A stretch of 41,542 nucleotides of DNA from Gammaproteobacteria bacterium (GTDB lineage Bacteria; Pseudomonadota; Gammaproteobacteria; Coxiellales; Coxiellaceae), in contig JABDDR010000010.1 of NCBI GenBank assembly GCA_013287505.1, positions 1,497 to 43,038 of the forward strand, written 5' to 3'. Below the pieces are notes generated by a model. That model was given only the letters and a program-made list of their open reading frames with translations, searched no databases and was not told the origin of the DNA. Shown here piece by piece: positions 25,957 through 34,638 of the stretch (position 1 is the stretch's first letter; the number at the start of each line of letters is the position of its first letter). The position numbers and the translations under genes were made by a program.

Positions 25957-28839
25957 TTAGTATGCTTGTTGTGTGATGGTATTGGCAGACAGTGTCACTC
26001 CAGCACCGGTTGATGTTACACTTCCGTTCACCGTTGCACTAAGAGCAATGGTGGTCGCTGTTGTCGATATCAGTCTGCCTATAAAATTGGTAGACGTTCC
26101 AAGTGTTGCAGCAGTACCCACATCCCAATAAATATTGGTGCTCAATGCGCCATTAATGAGAACGACATTTCCACCACCCGATGTAACCAGCGTCGTGCCT
26201 ATTATAAAAACGTAGTTACCAGCACCACTGAGCGTTAATGGTCCAGTAGTGATCGCAGCACTTGTAGGAAAACAATAGACGCCTGGTGTTAGTGTCTGAC
26301 CGCCTAACTCTGCAATAGCAGGTTCATTGACAGTACAAGATAAAACTTTTAAGGAATTATACAGTGTTGTTGTGTCAGTTTGTGCTGTAACAGCTGTAGC
26401 ATCGTCTATGTGTTGAGACCCGTTGGTAATCGTGCCCGGCGGAAAACCGGTAATTGAAACGCCCGGCGGACTTAGACACATATTTCCTGTAACGGCTGAT
26501 ACACCCGCGCTCGTTATTGTTGTGTTAGAAAGCACGGCACAAGAACTGGCGCCTGCAGGAAGAGTGACAGGCGGCGATGTCACAGTGAATGGCGCTGTGT
26601 TACTTGTCACACCACTCAGTGTTGCTTTGATACTGGCTGATCCCGCTGCGACAGCAGTTGCTAATCCAGATGTTGATCCGCTAGATATGATCGTTACTGC
26701 CGATGTATTTGAAGACTGCCATATCACTGATGCAGTAATGTTTAATGTTGAACTGTCTGAATACGTTCCTGTTGCGGTAAATTGCTGATGCAATCCTGCT
26801 GCAAGATTAGCGCTGCTCGGTGTGATGGCAATTGTTTGTAGTGTTGCCGCTATCACAGTTAATGTATCAGCTGGACTCGTCACACCCTGATAATTTGCGG
26901 TGATGTCAGTTGTTCCGGCTGCGACAGCAGTGGCTAATCCACCCGATACAATTGTTGCAATACTGGGTGCTGAGGAATGCCAGGTCGCTAATGAGGTTAA
27001 ATCTACTGTTGAGCTATCTGTGTAAGTGCCCGTTGCTGTAAATTGCTGTGTTAATCCGACTGCAAGGGTGGGGCTGGTCGGCGTAACTGCAATAGAGACA
27101 AGGGTTGCTGTTGTCACAGTTAATACAGCAGTATTACTTGTTTTGCCGCTCAATGTTGCCGTGATGTTTGTTGTTCCGGCTGCGATCGTCGTTGCTAATC
27201 CTGGTGTTGATCCGCCAGATACAATTGTTGCTGCCGAGGTATTTGAAGAATGCCATATGACCGATGAAGTAATATCCAGCATGGAATTATCTGAATAGGT
27301 TCCTATTGCGGTATATTGTTGCGTTAATCCCGCAGCAATACTGGCGGTTTTGGGTGTGATAGAAATAGAGGTTAATGTTGCTGCTGTCACGGTTAATGTA
27401 TTTGTTGGACTCGTGACAGAACCTAATGTTGCCGTGATATTGGTTGTTCCAGCTGCGATACCGGTGGCTAATCCCCCTGATACAATTGTTGCAATACTGG
27501 GTGTTGCAGAATTCCATGTTACTGATGATGTAATATTCAGCGTAGTGCCATCTGAGTATGTGCCCGTTGCCGTAAATTGCTGCGTTAATCCCGCTGCAAT
27601 TGAAGGATTGCTCGGTGTGACGGCAATGGAAACCAGAGTTGCTGTTGTGACGGTTAATGTAGCTGTATTACTTGTTTTACCGCTCAATGTTGCTGTGATA
27701 TTGGTTGTTCCTGCTGCAACGGTTGTTGCCAGTCCGCCGGATGCAATGGTTGCTGCAGCCGTATTTGAAGACTGCCATGTCACCGATGCAGTAATGTCCA
27801 AAGTAGAGCTATCTGAATACGTTCCTACCGCCGTGTATTGCTGCGTTAAACCTGCTGCAAGACTCGCGTTGGGCGGTATGATTGCAATCGAAACCAATGT
27901 CGCCGATGTGACGGTTAATGTTTGAGCTGGACTCGTCACGCCATTCAATGACGCAGTGATGTTGGTTGTTCCTGTTGAGATTGTTGTTGCTAATCCACCC
28001 GAAGCAATCGTTGCAACACTCGGTGTAGCAGAATTCCATGTCACAGATGACGTGATATCCAATGTAGTGCCATCTGAATATGTGCCTGTTGCTGTAAATT
28101 GTTGTGTTAATCCTGCCGCTAAACTGGGATTGGTTGGTGTGACTGCAATAGAGGCCAAACTGGTTGATGTGACAGTTAATGTGGCTGTGTTACTTGTCGC
28201 TGAACCCAAAGTGGCTGTGATGTTGGTTGTTCCAGCTGCAACAGTAGTAGCGTTTCCGCCTGTTGCAATGGTTGCTGCCCCTGTATTTGAAGAATGCCAG
28301 GTGACTTGTGAAGTAATATCTTGCGAGCTGCCATCCGAGTATGCACCTATCGCTGTAAATTGCTGTTTTAATCCCGCAGGAAGCGTGGGATTGATGGGTA
28401 TAATTGCAATTGAAGTGAGTGTTGCTGCGCTCACATTTAAGGAATTGAGTGTGCCAGCGCATGTGATTCCGCCTTGAAAACAAACAAAGAGATGATGGTG
28501 TGGATCGGGATCATTGGCATTAACAGCGCCTGAAACGGTGAGTTGTAGTACGCAGTTAGCACCTGCAGCAAGATTAAATGTCGTCCCGCATGTACCTCCA
28601 AATGTGCCACCACTCGTCACTTGAGTGACATTGGGCGGTAGATATTTTACATAATTATTATTTCGTAGCGATCCTGTATTGTTCGTAACAGTGTAATAAG
28701 CGGTAGCAGTCGAAAATTGCTTAACGGTTGTTGGTAATTGCGTGCCGGACTTTGTTCCAATGTTAAAAGGCAGTGCATAGCTCGTTGCACTGACGATTAA
28801 AAACAAAAGCAATAATAAAACAGATCCTATTTTTTTCAT
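25957..28839 (-). CDS. Secreted surface protein: seven BIg2-like repeats plus C-terminal DUF3494 (ice-binding-protein-like) domain
   Basis: Signal peptide MKKIGSVLLLLLFLIVSATSYA; seven ~87-91-aa repeats SIAVTPxNPSLAAGLTQQFTATGTYSDGTT...; C-terminus GFPPGTITNG...ELGGQTLTPGVYCFP...LSGAGNYVFIIGTTLVTSGGGNVVLINGALSTNIYWDVGTAATLGTSTNFIGRL. Confidence 0.88.
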   Translation of the reverse strand: MKKIGSVLLLLLFLIVSATSYALPFNIGTKSGTQLPTTVKQFSTATAYYTVTNNTGSLRNNNYVKYLPPNVTQVTSGGTFGGTCGTTFNLAAGANCVLQLTVSGAVNANDPDPHHHLFVCFQGGITCAGTLNSLNVSAATLTSIAIIPINPTLPAGLKQQFTAIGAYSDGSSQDITSQVTWHSSNTGAATIATGGNATTVAAGTTNITATLGSATSNTATLTVTSTSLASIAVTPTNPSLAAGLTQQFTATGTYSDGTTLDITSSVTWNSATPSVATIASGGLATTISTGTTNITASLNGVTSPAQTLTVTSATLVSIAIIPPNASLAAGLTQQYTAVGTYSDSSTLDITASVTWQSSNTAAATIASGGLATTVAAGTTNITATLSGKTSNTATLTVTTATLVSIAVTPSNPSIAAGLTQQFTATGTYSDGTTLNITSSVTWNSATPSIATIVSGGLATGIAAGTTNITATLGSVTSPTNTLTVTAATLTSISITPKTASIAAGLTQQYTAIGTYSDNSMLDITSSVIWHSSNTSAATIVSGGSTPGLATTIAAGTTNITATLSGKTSNTAVLTVTTATLVSIAVTPTSPTLAVGLTQQFTATGTYTDSSTVDLTSLATWHSSAPSIATIVSGGLATAVAAGTTDITANYQGVTSPADTLTVIAATLQTIAITPSSANLAAGLHQQFTATGTYSDSSTLNITASVIWQSSNTSAVTIISSGSTSGLATAVAAGSASIKATLSGVTSNTAPFTVTSPPVTLPAGASSCAVLSNTTITSAGVSAVTGNMCLSPPGVSITGFPPGTITNGSQHIDDATAVTAQTDTTTLYNSLKVLSCTVNEPAIAELGGQTLTPGVYCFPTSAAITTGPLTLSGAGNYVFIIGTTLVTSGGGNVVLINGALSTNIYWDVGTAATLGTSTNFIGRLISTTATTIALSATVNGSVTSTGAGVTLSANTITQQAY
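26575..28419 (-). repeat. Seven in-frame BIg2-domain tandem repeats (~261-273 bp each)
   Basis: Repeated (L/T)xSIAxxPxxxSLAAGLTQQFTATGTYSD... in protein; matching DNA periodicity. Boundaries approximate. Confidence 0.85.
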
Positions 28840-28854
28840 CACACTTCTCAATTT

Positions 28855-29655
28855 TTAATTGAAAATATAAATTAATTGCGTCAACACTTCATTGGCATAC
28901 AAGTGGGATTGCGACAGCGTTCCCGTCACGCTTGTTCCGTCGATGTTTGCATTACCTAGGCTGCTCGCACCAAAATCTGTGAAACGATATCCGATATCAA
29001 TACGCAAATGCGTTGTCATGTCTTTATCAAAACCAGCGCCCACCGCATAACTGAATGAAGTGGTGGTGTTGTTGGCATACATACGTGTAAAAGCGAGAAA
29101 AGGCGGAACGTTAGTTGTGTAAGTATTGGCGCGATTAAAACTGCATCCAAGGCCTAATAAAATATAAGGGCGAAAATATTTTTTTAAGGTATAAAATAAT
29201 TTTCCATCCAATAATAATTGTTTTGTGTCGACGTCATAATGATAGGTATACATACTTGTTGATTGTGGATCAGCGCCTTGTGTAAATGATCCTTGCGCAG
29301 AAAAAGAGGATGTTTGATTGTAATCAAAACCCGCTTGTACTCCCCAATGAGAAAACCAATCCCATTCTGCACCGAAAAAACCATGGTAAAAATAAGCGGT
29401 TTGTGAGGTTGTGGGTGAATACACATAAAGTTCATCAGTGATGGGATTTAAAATGGGAAAAGTGTGTGGTTCGTCTGCGCCTGATGAGAATAATGCGCCG
29501 ATACCCAATCCCACAATTAAATGTAATTTATTATATTGCGACTCTGATTGAGGCGCGGGTAAAAAAACGTTAGCATAAGCAGAACTGATAAAAATACCGA
29601 ATAATATCGCATAAAAAATGCGAAAAGTTTTTTTGTTAATCTCACTTCGCGCCAT
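28855..29655 (-). CDS. Outer-membrane beta-barrel protein
   Basis: Signal-like N-terminus; LHLIVGLGIGALFSSG, FRPYILLGLGCSFNRA, FSYAVGAGFDKDMTTHLRIDIGYRFTDFG; C-terminal LTQLIYIFN. Confidence 0.85.
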   Translation of the reverse strand: MARSEINKKTFRIFYAILFGIFISSAYANVFLPAPQSESQYNKLHLIVGLGIGALFSSGADEPHTFPILNPITDELYVYSPTTSQTAYFYHGFFGAEWDWFSHWGVQAGFDYNQTSSFSAQGSFTQGADPQSTSMYTYHYDVDTKQLLLDGKLFYTLKKYFRPYILLGLGCSFNRANTYTTNVPPFLAFTRMYANNTTTSFSYAVGAGFDKDMTTHLRIDIGYRFTDFGASSLGNANIDGTSVTGTLSQSHLYANEVLTQLIYIFN

Positions 29656-29815
29656 TTGATTTCCAATTTCGTCCGTGAAATAGCGTAATGGTGCACATTT
29701 TCAATCAGGTTATCATATCAGCATGCAAGGAGAGCAACAAGATAATATCTATAAGCGATAGACACGATTTCAGTTATACTATGGCAGTATAAAATAAACA
29801 GTTAGATACGATATC

Positions 29816-31798
29816 ATGCCAACGACATTCGAATTGGTCACGCCATTCCAACCCAATGGTGATCAACCACAAGCCATTGAAAAACTCGTGGATGGATTAA
29901 ATGCGGGATTGGCATATCAAACGTTATTAGGTGTTACGGGTTCGGGAAAGACATTTACGATTGCCAATGTGATTGCGCGTACGCAAAAACCCACCTTGGT
30001 GATGGCACCCAACAAAACATTAGCAGCCCAATTATATGCAGAATTACGCGCATTTTTCCCTAAAAATGCGGTTGAATATTTTGTGTCGTATTACGATTAT
30101 TATCAGCCCGAAGCGTATGTGCCATCAACGGATACATTTATTGAAAAAGATTCAGCTATTAATGCGCAAATTGAACAAATGCGATTATCCGCAACCAAGG
30201 CGATGTTAGAACGCGATGATGCTATTATCGTGGCGACTGTTTCTGCGATTTATGGATTGGGTGATCCAAAATTATATTTAAGCATGGTGTTGCACATTAG
30301 CTTGGGTGAACGTATCGATCAACGCGAATTGTTGCGACGATTGGCGGAAATGCAATATTCACGCAATGAAATGGAATTACAGCGCTCAACGTATCGTGTC
30401 TCGGGTGATGTGATTGATGTATTTCCTGCTGACTCAGATAACGATGCCATTCGCATTCAATTATTCGATGACGAAATTGAAGCGATTTCTGTGTTTGATC
30501 CATTGACGAATAAAGTAAAACAAAAATTAAATCGCATCACGATTTTCCCCAAATCACATTATGTCACGCCGCGTTCAACGATTTTAAAAATGATTGATAA
30601 TGTGAAATTTGAATTGCGTGATCGACTCGCGTTTTTTGAACAAGAAAATAAATTGGTTGAGCGTCAACGCTTAGAGCAACGTACATTCTTTGATATCGAA
30701 ATGATGATTGAATTGGGTTATTGCTCAGGTATTGAAAATTATTCTCGCTATTTATCAGGACGAAATGCGGGTGAGCCACCACCGACATTAATGGATTATT
30801 TGCCGAATAATGCATTATTAGTGATAGATGAATCGCATGTGACCATTCCACAAATTGGCGCGATGTATAAAGGGGATCGTGCGCGAAAAGAAAATTTAGT
30901 GAATTATGGTTTTCGATTGCCATCTGCTTTAGATAATCGCCCATTGCGTTTTGATGAATTTGAAAAGTTAGCGCCGCAGATGATTTTTGTCTCTGCCACA
31001 CCCAGTCAATATGAATTAACACATGCAACTGATGTGGTTGAATTGGTGGTTCGTCCAACGGGATTATTGGATCCGCAAATAGAGATTCGTTCTGCAAAAA
31101 CGCAGGTTGATGATTTATTATCCGAAGTGAATATACGTGCCGCAAAAAATGAGCGTGTGCTCGTGACAACATTAACCAAACGCATGTCAGAAGATTTGAC
31201 GGAATATTTTTCTGAGCATGGTGTGAAGGTGCGTTATTTACATTCGGATATTGATACGGTTGAGCGCGTTGAAATTTTACGTGATTTACGTTTGGGTGTT
31301 TTTGATGTTTTAATTGGTATTAATTTATTGCGCGAAGGATTGGATTTACCTGAAGTATCATTGGTTGCGATTTTAGATGCAGATAAGGAAGGGTTTTTAC
31401 GGTCAGAAAGATCATTAGTCCAAACCATCGGCAGAGCGGCGCGAAATTTACATGGAAAAGCGATATTATATGCCGATAAAATAACACATTCGATGCAGCG
31501 TGCTATTGATGAAACAGACCGACGTCGTACGAAACAAGAGGCCTATAATTTAAAACATGGGATCACACCCGCAGGCATTGAAAAAGCAGTACATGGTATG
31601 ATTGACGATATTTCAAAAATACATGCCGCTGAAGAAGAAGCGCTAGATATTTTGGCAATGACGCCCAAAGTGTTAGAGAAAAAATTAAATGCATTGGAAG
31701 CAGATATGCTGGCTGCTGCAAAAAATTTGGAATTTGAAAAAGCCGCAAAAATACGGGATCAAATGACTCAGATGAAAAAGAAATATTACTTGATATGA
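29816..31798 (+). CDS. uvrB: Excinuclease ABC subunit B
   Basis: [96 protein letters not shown]. Confidence 0.98.
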   Translation: MPTTFELVTPFQPNGDQPQAIEKLVDGLNAGLAYQTLLGVTGSGKTFTIANVIARTQKPTLVMAPNKTLAAQLYAELRAFFPKNAVEYFVSYYDYYQPEAYVPSTDTFIEKDSAINAQIEQMRLSATKAMLERDDAIIVATVSAIYGLGDPKLYLSMVLHISLGERIDQRELLRRLAEMQYSRNEMELQRSTYRVSGDVIDVFPADSDNDAIRIQLFDDEIEAISVFDPLTNKVKQKLNRITIFPKSHYVTPRSTILKMIDNVKFELRDRLAFFEQENKLVERQRLEQRTFFDIEMMIELGYCSGIENYSRYLSGRNAGEPPPTLMDYLPNNALLVIDESHVTIPQIGAMYKGDRARKENLVNYGFRLPSALDNRPLRFDEFEKLAPQMIFVSATPSQYELTHATDVVELVVRPTGLLDPQIEIRSAKTQVDDLLSEVNIRAAKNERVLVTTLTKRMSEDLTEYFSEHGVKVRYLHSDIDTVERVEILRDLRLGVFDVLIGINLLREGLDLPEVSLVAILDADKEGFLRSERSLVQTIGRAARNLHGKAILYADKITHSMQRAIDETDRRRTKQEAYNLKHGITPAGIEKAVHGMIDDISKIHAAEEEALDILAMTPKVLEKKLNALEADMLAAAKNLEFEKAAKIRDQMTQMKKKYYLI

Positions 31799-33309
31799 CA
31801 AAAAATAAAGCGCAACAATTACAACGACTGATTCGATGGTATTCAGTGTCGGCAGTGATCATCACGGGTTTTGTTATTTCTGTTGTAATTCTGCTGCCAT
31901 TACAAGCTCGCTTGTTCGATATGCAGAAACAGCATCTGAAATTTTCGCGTGACGTATCAGCATTGGTTGTTGATGCTTGCTTTTCGCGCATCAAAGAAAT
32001 TGCAAATCAAATTTCAACGCGACTCAATGGGCGACATTTGATGACAGAATACGATACGGGCAAGTTATCGGCTGACGAAATAAATGCTCAATTAAAAACT
32101 GTTTTACAAAACAGTTTAGATGCGCACACTGATTTAAAGTCAATCACGCGATTTAACAAGCAGGGCGATATTTTAATTTCCGTCGGTCAAAAAATTGTTT
32201 CTTTAGCGCAGATGAAAAGCATTCTAAAGGATCACTTAATGATTTATGGACCCTTTCTTTTCAAAAAGAAAAATTACCTGATTGTTATCTCGCCCATTAT
32301 TAACACTCAGCATACGCTTGTGGGATATGATCTTTTTACGTTTGGTCTTGATAAATTTCAACAACTCATTCAAGAAAAGTTACACAACTCGATAGAAACC
32401 ACATTTGTATTTTATGTCAGTAACAATAAGCTGAGTTGGTTAAATCAAAATGAATCTAATGCTAGAGCCAATCCGCTCGTAAATAACGCAGAAGCGAACC
32501 ATGAATTAATTCGCGCGCTAGAGACCCATAAATCAAGCTTAATGTCCGAGAATCTTCATCATGCCAATGTGGTTATTGCCTATGCGCCCATTCCAAATAT
32601 GCCTTGGGGCGTTGTTGTGGTTGCTGACAAAACAGATTTATATCATTCCGTTGAGCACGTGATATTGACTTTGTTATTCATTGCCGCACTTATTTTATTT
32701 TTCTTTGCATTCGGTTTGGCAGCTGTATTGCGCCCATTATCGAGTCGGTTATTGTTAGAAAACCAAGAACTGGAAGATTTGGTCGAAAATAGTCAGTTAA
32801 CATTAAAATCCTATAATCAAGAGTTGTATCAGTTGGCGATGCTTGATTCGTTGACCAATACATTAACTCGCCGTGCATTTTATGAAAGCCTTGAGAAAGA
32901 ATTGTCTCGCTGTAAAAGGTATCATCTCACATGTACTTTATTGTTTATGGATATTAACCGTTTTAAAGCGATTAATGACACGTTTGGACATGACGCCGGA
33001 GATTTTATATTAAAAGAATTTTCAAATCGTATCTCGCAATTGATTCGAAACGTAGATGTGATTGCGCGTTTGGGCGGTGATGAATTTGCATTATTATTAC
33101 CGGAAAAAATAGATCAAAAATCATCTGTTGTGGAAATTGTTCATCGAATTAAAGAGAAGATCAGTGAACCCATGCTTTACCAAAATAATCAATTGGTAGT
33201 GTTAGTGAGTATTGGAACAGCTACTTATCCAGACGACGGTGAAACAGTTGATGATCTGTTGAAAGTGAGTGATCAGCGGATGTATGAGGATAAGCATAAG
33301 AAAGTGTAG
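31795..33309 (+). CDS. Membrane diguanylate cyclase with periplasmic sensor region and GGDEF domain
   Basis: Two TM segments flank a ~240-aa extracytoplasmic region; [20 protein letters not shown] (GGDEF plus RxxD I-site); [33 protein letters not shown]. Confidence 0.92.
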   Translation: MTKNKAQQLQRLIRWYSVSAVIITGFVISVVILLPLQARLFDMQKQHLKFSRDVSALVVDACFSRIKEIANQISTRLNGRHLMTEYDTGKLSADEINAQLKTVLQNSLDAHTDLKSITRFNKQGDILISVGQKIVSLAQMKSILKDHLMIYGPFLFKKKNYLIVISPIINTQHTLVGYDLFTFGLDKFQQLIQEKLHNSIETTFVFYVSNNKLSWLNQNESNARANPLVNNAEANHELIRALETHKSSLMSENLHHANVVIAYAPIPNMPWGVVVVADKTDLYHSVEHVILTLLFIAALILFFFAFGLAAVLRPLSSRLLLENQELEDLVENSQLTLKSYNQELYQLAMLDSLTNTLTRRAFYESLEKELSRCKRYHLTCTLLFMDINRFKAINDTFGHDAGDFILKEFSNRISQLIRNVDVIARLGGDEFALLLPEKIDQKSSVVEIVHRIKEKISEPMLYQNNQLVVLVSIGTATYPDDGETVDDLLKVSDQRMYEDKHKKV

Positions 33310-33336
33310 GGGCGTTTGTTCTGGGGATGCTTTGCG

Positions 33337-33447
33337 CTAGTGATATAGTTTAGAAGCGCTCACGTGAGTGAGTGCGAAAGCAAGAAGAACATCAGTAATA
33401 TTCTCAGCGCGCTTGCTAACGCAAGTGCTTCTAACCTATATCACCAG
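33337..33447. repeat. 111-bp palindromic repeat family F2 (copy A)
   Basis: ctagtgatatagtttagaagc ... gcttctaacctatatcaccag with inner hairpins gcgctcac-gtga-gtgagtgc and gcgcttgc-taac-gcaagtgc. Confidence 0.92.
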
Positions 33448-33513
33448 TAAGTACTCACTCAAAGATCATTGCCAATAGTGTATTTCAAGTCACGTACTCG
33501 CCGCTCGTTTGCT

Positions 33514-33624
33514 CTAGTGATATAACTTAGAAGCGCTCACGTGAGTGAGTGCGTAAGTAAGAAAAACAGCAGTAATACTTACATCGCGCTTGCTAACGCA
33601 AGTGCTTCTAAACTATATCACTAG
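33514..33624. repeat. 111-bp palindromic repeat family F2 (copy B)
   Basis: ctagtgatataacttagaagc ... gcttctaaactatatcactag with the same two inner hairpins; contains the stop codon of the HMG-CoA lyase gene. Confidence 0.93.
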
Positions 33625-34489
33625 CCTGTACGCTCTCAAGCGCCCGAAGAATAAAACCCCTCGATTTCTTTACCCCAATTAAATCAACACCCGTCTCTAT
33701 ATTCAATTCATCCAACAAATACAACACATTTTCCGTCGCGACATTTCCTGTGGCACCGACTGCGTAAGGACAACCACCAATGCCACCGACCGATGCATCT
33801 ATTTTGGAGACACCCAATTGCAAACACGCAAAAATATTGGCGATCGCTTGTCCATACGTATCATGAAAATGAATCGCTATTTTTTCAATTGGCACGTATC
33901 GATTCACAGCATGAATTAATGCTTGTGCTTTGAGTGGTGTGCCAACGCCGATCGTATCAGCAACCGCAATTTCATCGCAGCTCATTGCTAATAGTTTTTT
34001 TGCAATTTCAGCTGTTATTTCTGGTTTTATAAATCCTTCATAAGGGCAGCCGAGTGTGCAGGATATATCCACACGTACAAAAATATTTTTAGTTTTTGCT
34101 ATTTTTAAAATTGTTTCGATGCGTTGCAAACTTTCTGCAATGGTGCAATCCATGTTTTTTTGCGCGAATGTTTCAGATGCGGCAGTGATGACAGTGATAT
34201 GCGTGCAGCCGAGTTGCATTGCATTTTCCAAACCTTGTAGGTTGGGAATTAATGCAGAATATACCATGTTTTTATGGGATTTTAATGATTTAAAAACGTC
34301 TGCGTGATCTGCCAGCATCGGAATTTTTTTGGGATTGACGAAGCTGGTTGCTTCGATAATCGGAAATCCCGCTTGAGCCAACAATTCAATAAATTGAATT
34401 TTAATATCCGTTGGGACAAATACTTTTTCGTTTTGAAGGCCGTCGCGGGGTGAGACTTCGGTGAGCGTTACTTTTTTTGGATAATTCAT
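33608..34489 (-). CDS. mvaB: Hydroxymethylglutaryl-CoA lyase
   Basis: TLTEVSPRDGLQNEKVFVPTDIKI, EATSFVNPKKIPMLAD, FHDTYGQAIANIFACLQLGVSKIDASVGGIGGCPYAVGATGNVATENVLYLL; start 34489 preferred over the listed 34519, which lies in a repeat. Confidence 0.94.
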   Translation of the reverse strand: MNYPKKVTLTEVSPRDGLQNEKVFVPTDIKIQFIELLAQAGFPIIEATSFVNPKKIPMLADHADVFKSLKSHKNMVYSALIPNLQGLENAMQLGCTHITVITAASETFAQKNMDCTIAESLQRIETILKIAKTKNIFVRVDISCTLGCPYEGFIKPEITAEIAKKLLAMSCDEIAVADTIGVGTPLKAQALIHAVNRYVPIEKIAIHFHDTYGQAIANIFACLQLGVSKIDASVGGIGGCPYAVGATGNVATENVLYLLDELNIETGVDLIGVKKSRGFILRALESVQASDIV

Positions 34490-34498
34490 ACTGATCCC

Positions 34499-34638
34499 TT
34501 TCGTAGAGACGCGATTCATCGCGTCTCAGATATCTGAATGGCTGTGATGTGTGTAAAAATACCAAACTTGAGTGCGATTGATTTTAACGTCGGGGTTTAT
34601 CGTAGATCTGAGACGCGATGAATCGCGTCTCTACGAAA
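34499..34638. mobile_element. 140-bp MITE-like element with 33-bp perfect TIRs built from two F1 palindromes
   Basis: tttcgtagagacgcgattcatcgcgtctcagat (34499-34531) is the exact reverse complement of atctgagacgcgatgaatcgcgtctctacgaaa (34606-34638). Non-coding interior; no transposase. Confidence 0.8.

Noticed and set aside
26423-28477. Series of long plus-strand ORFs (121, 90, 191, 173 aa)
   Set aside because: They are antisense to the BIg2 repeat gene; repetitive valine-rich translations (NVAVILVVPAA...) recur with the repeat period and reflect codon bias of the real gene.
30564-31172. 202-aa minus-strand ORF inside uvrB
   Set aside because: Antisense to a strongly conserved gene; His/Gln-rich composition typical of antisense reading.
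33337-33624. Two adjacent F2 copies considered as a CRISPR-like array
   Set aside because: Units are long palindromes of 111 bp with a single 66-bp gap and no cas genes; not CRISPR.
34490-34519. N-terminal extension MNRVSTKGIS of the HMG-CoA lyase
   Set aside because: Encoded inside the left TIR of the MITE-like element; conserved start is MNYPKK at 34489.
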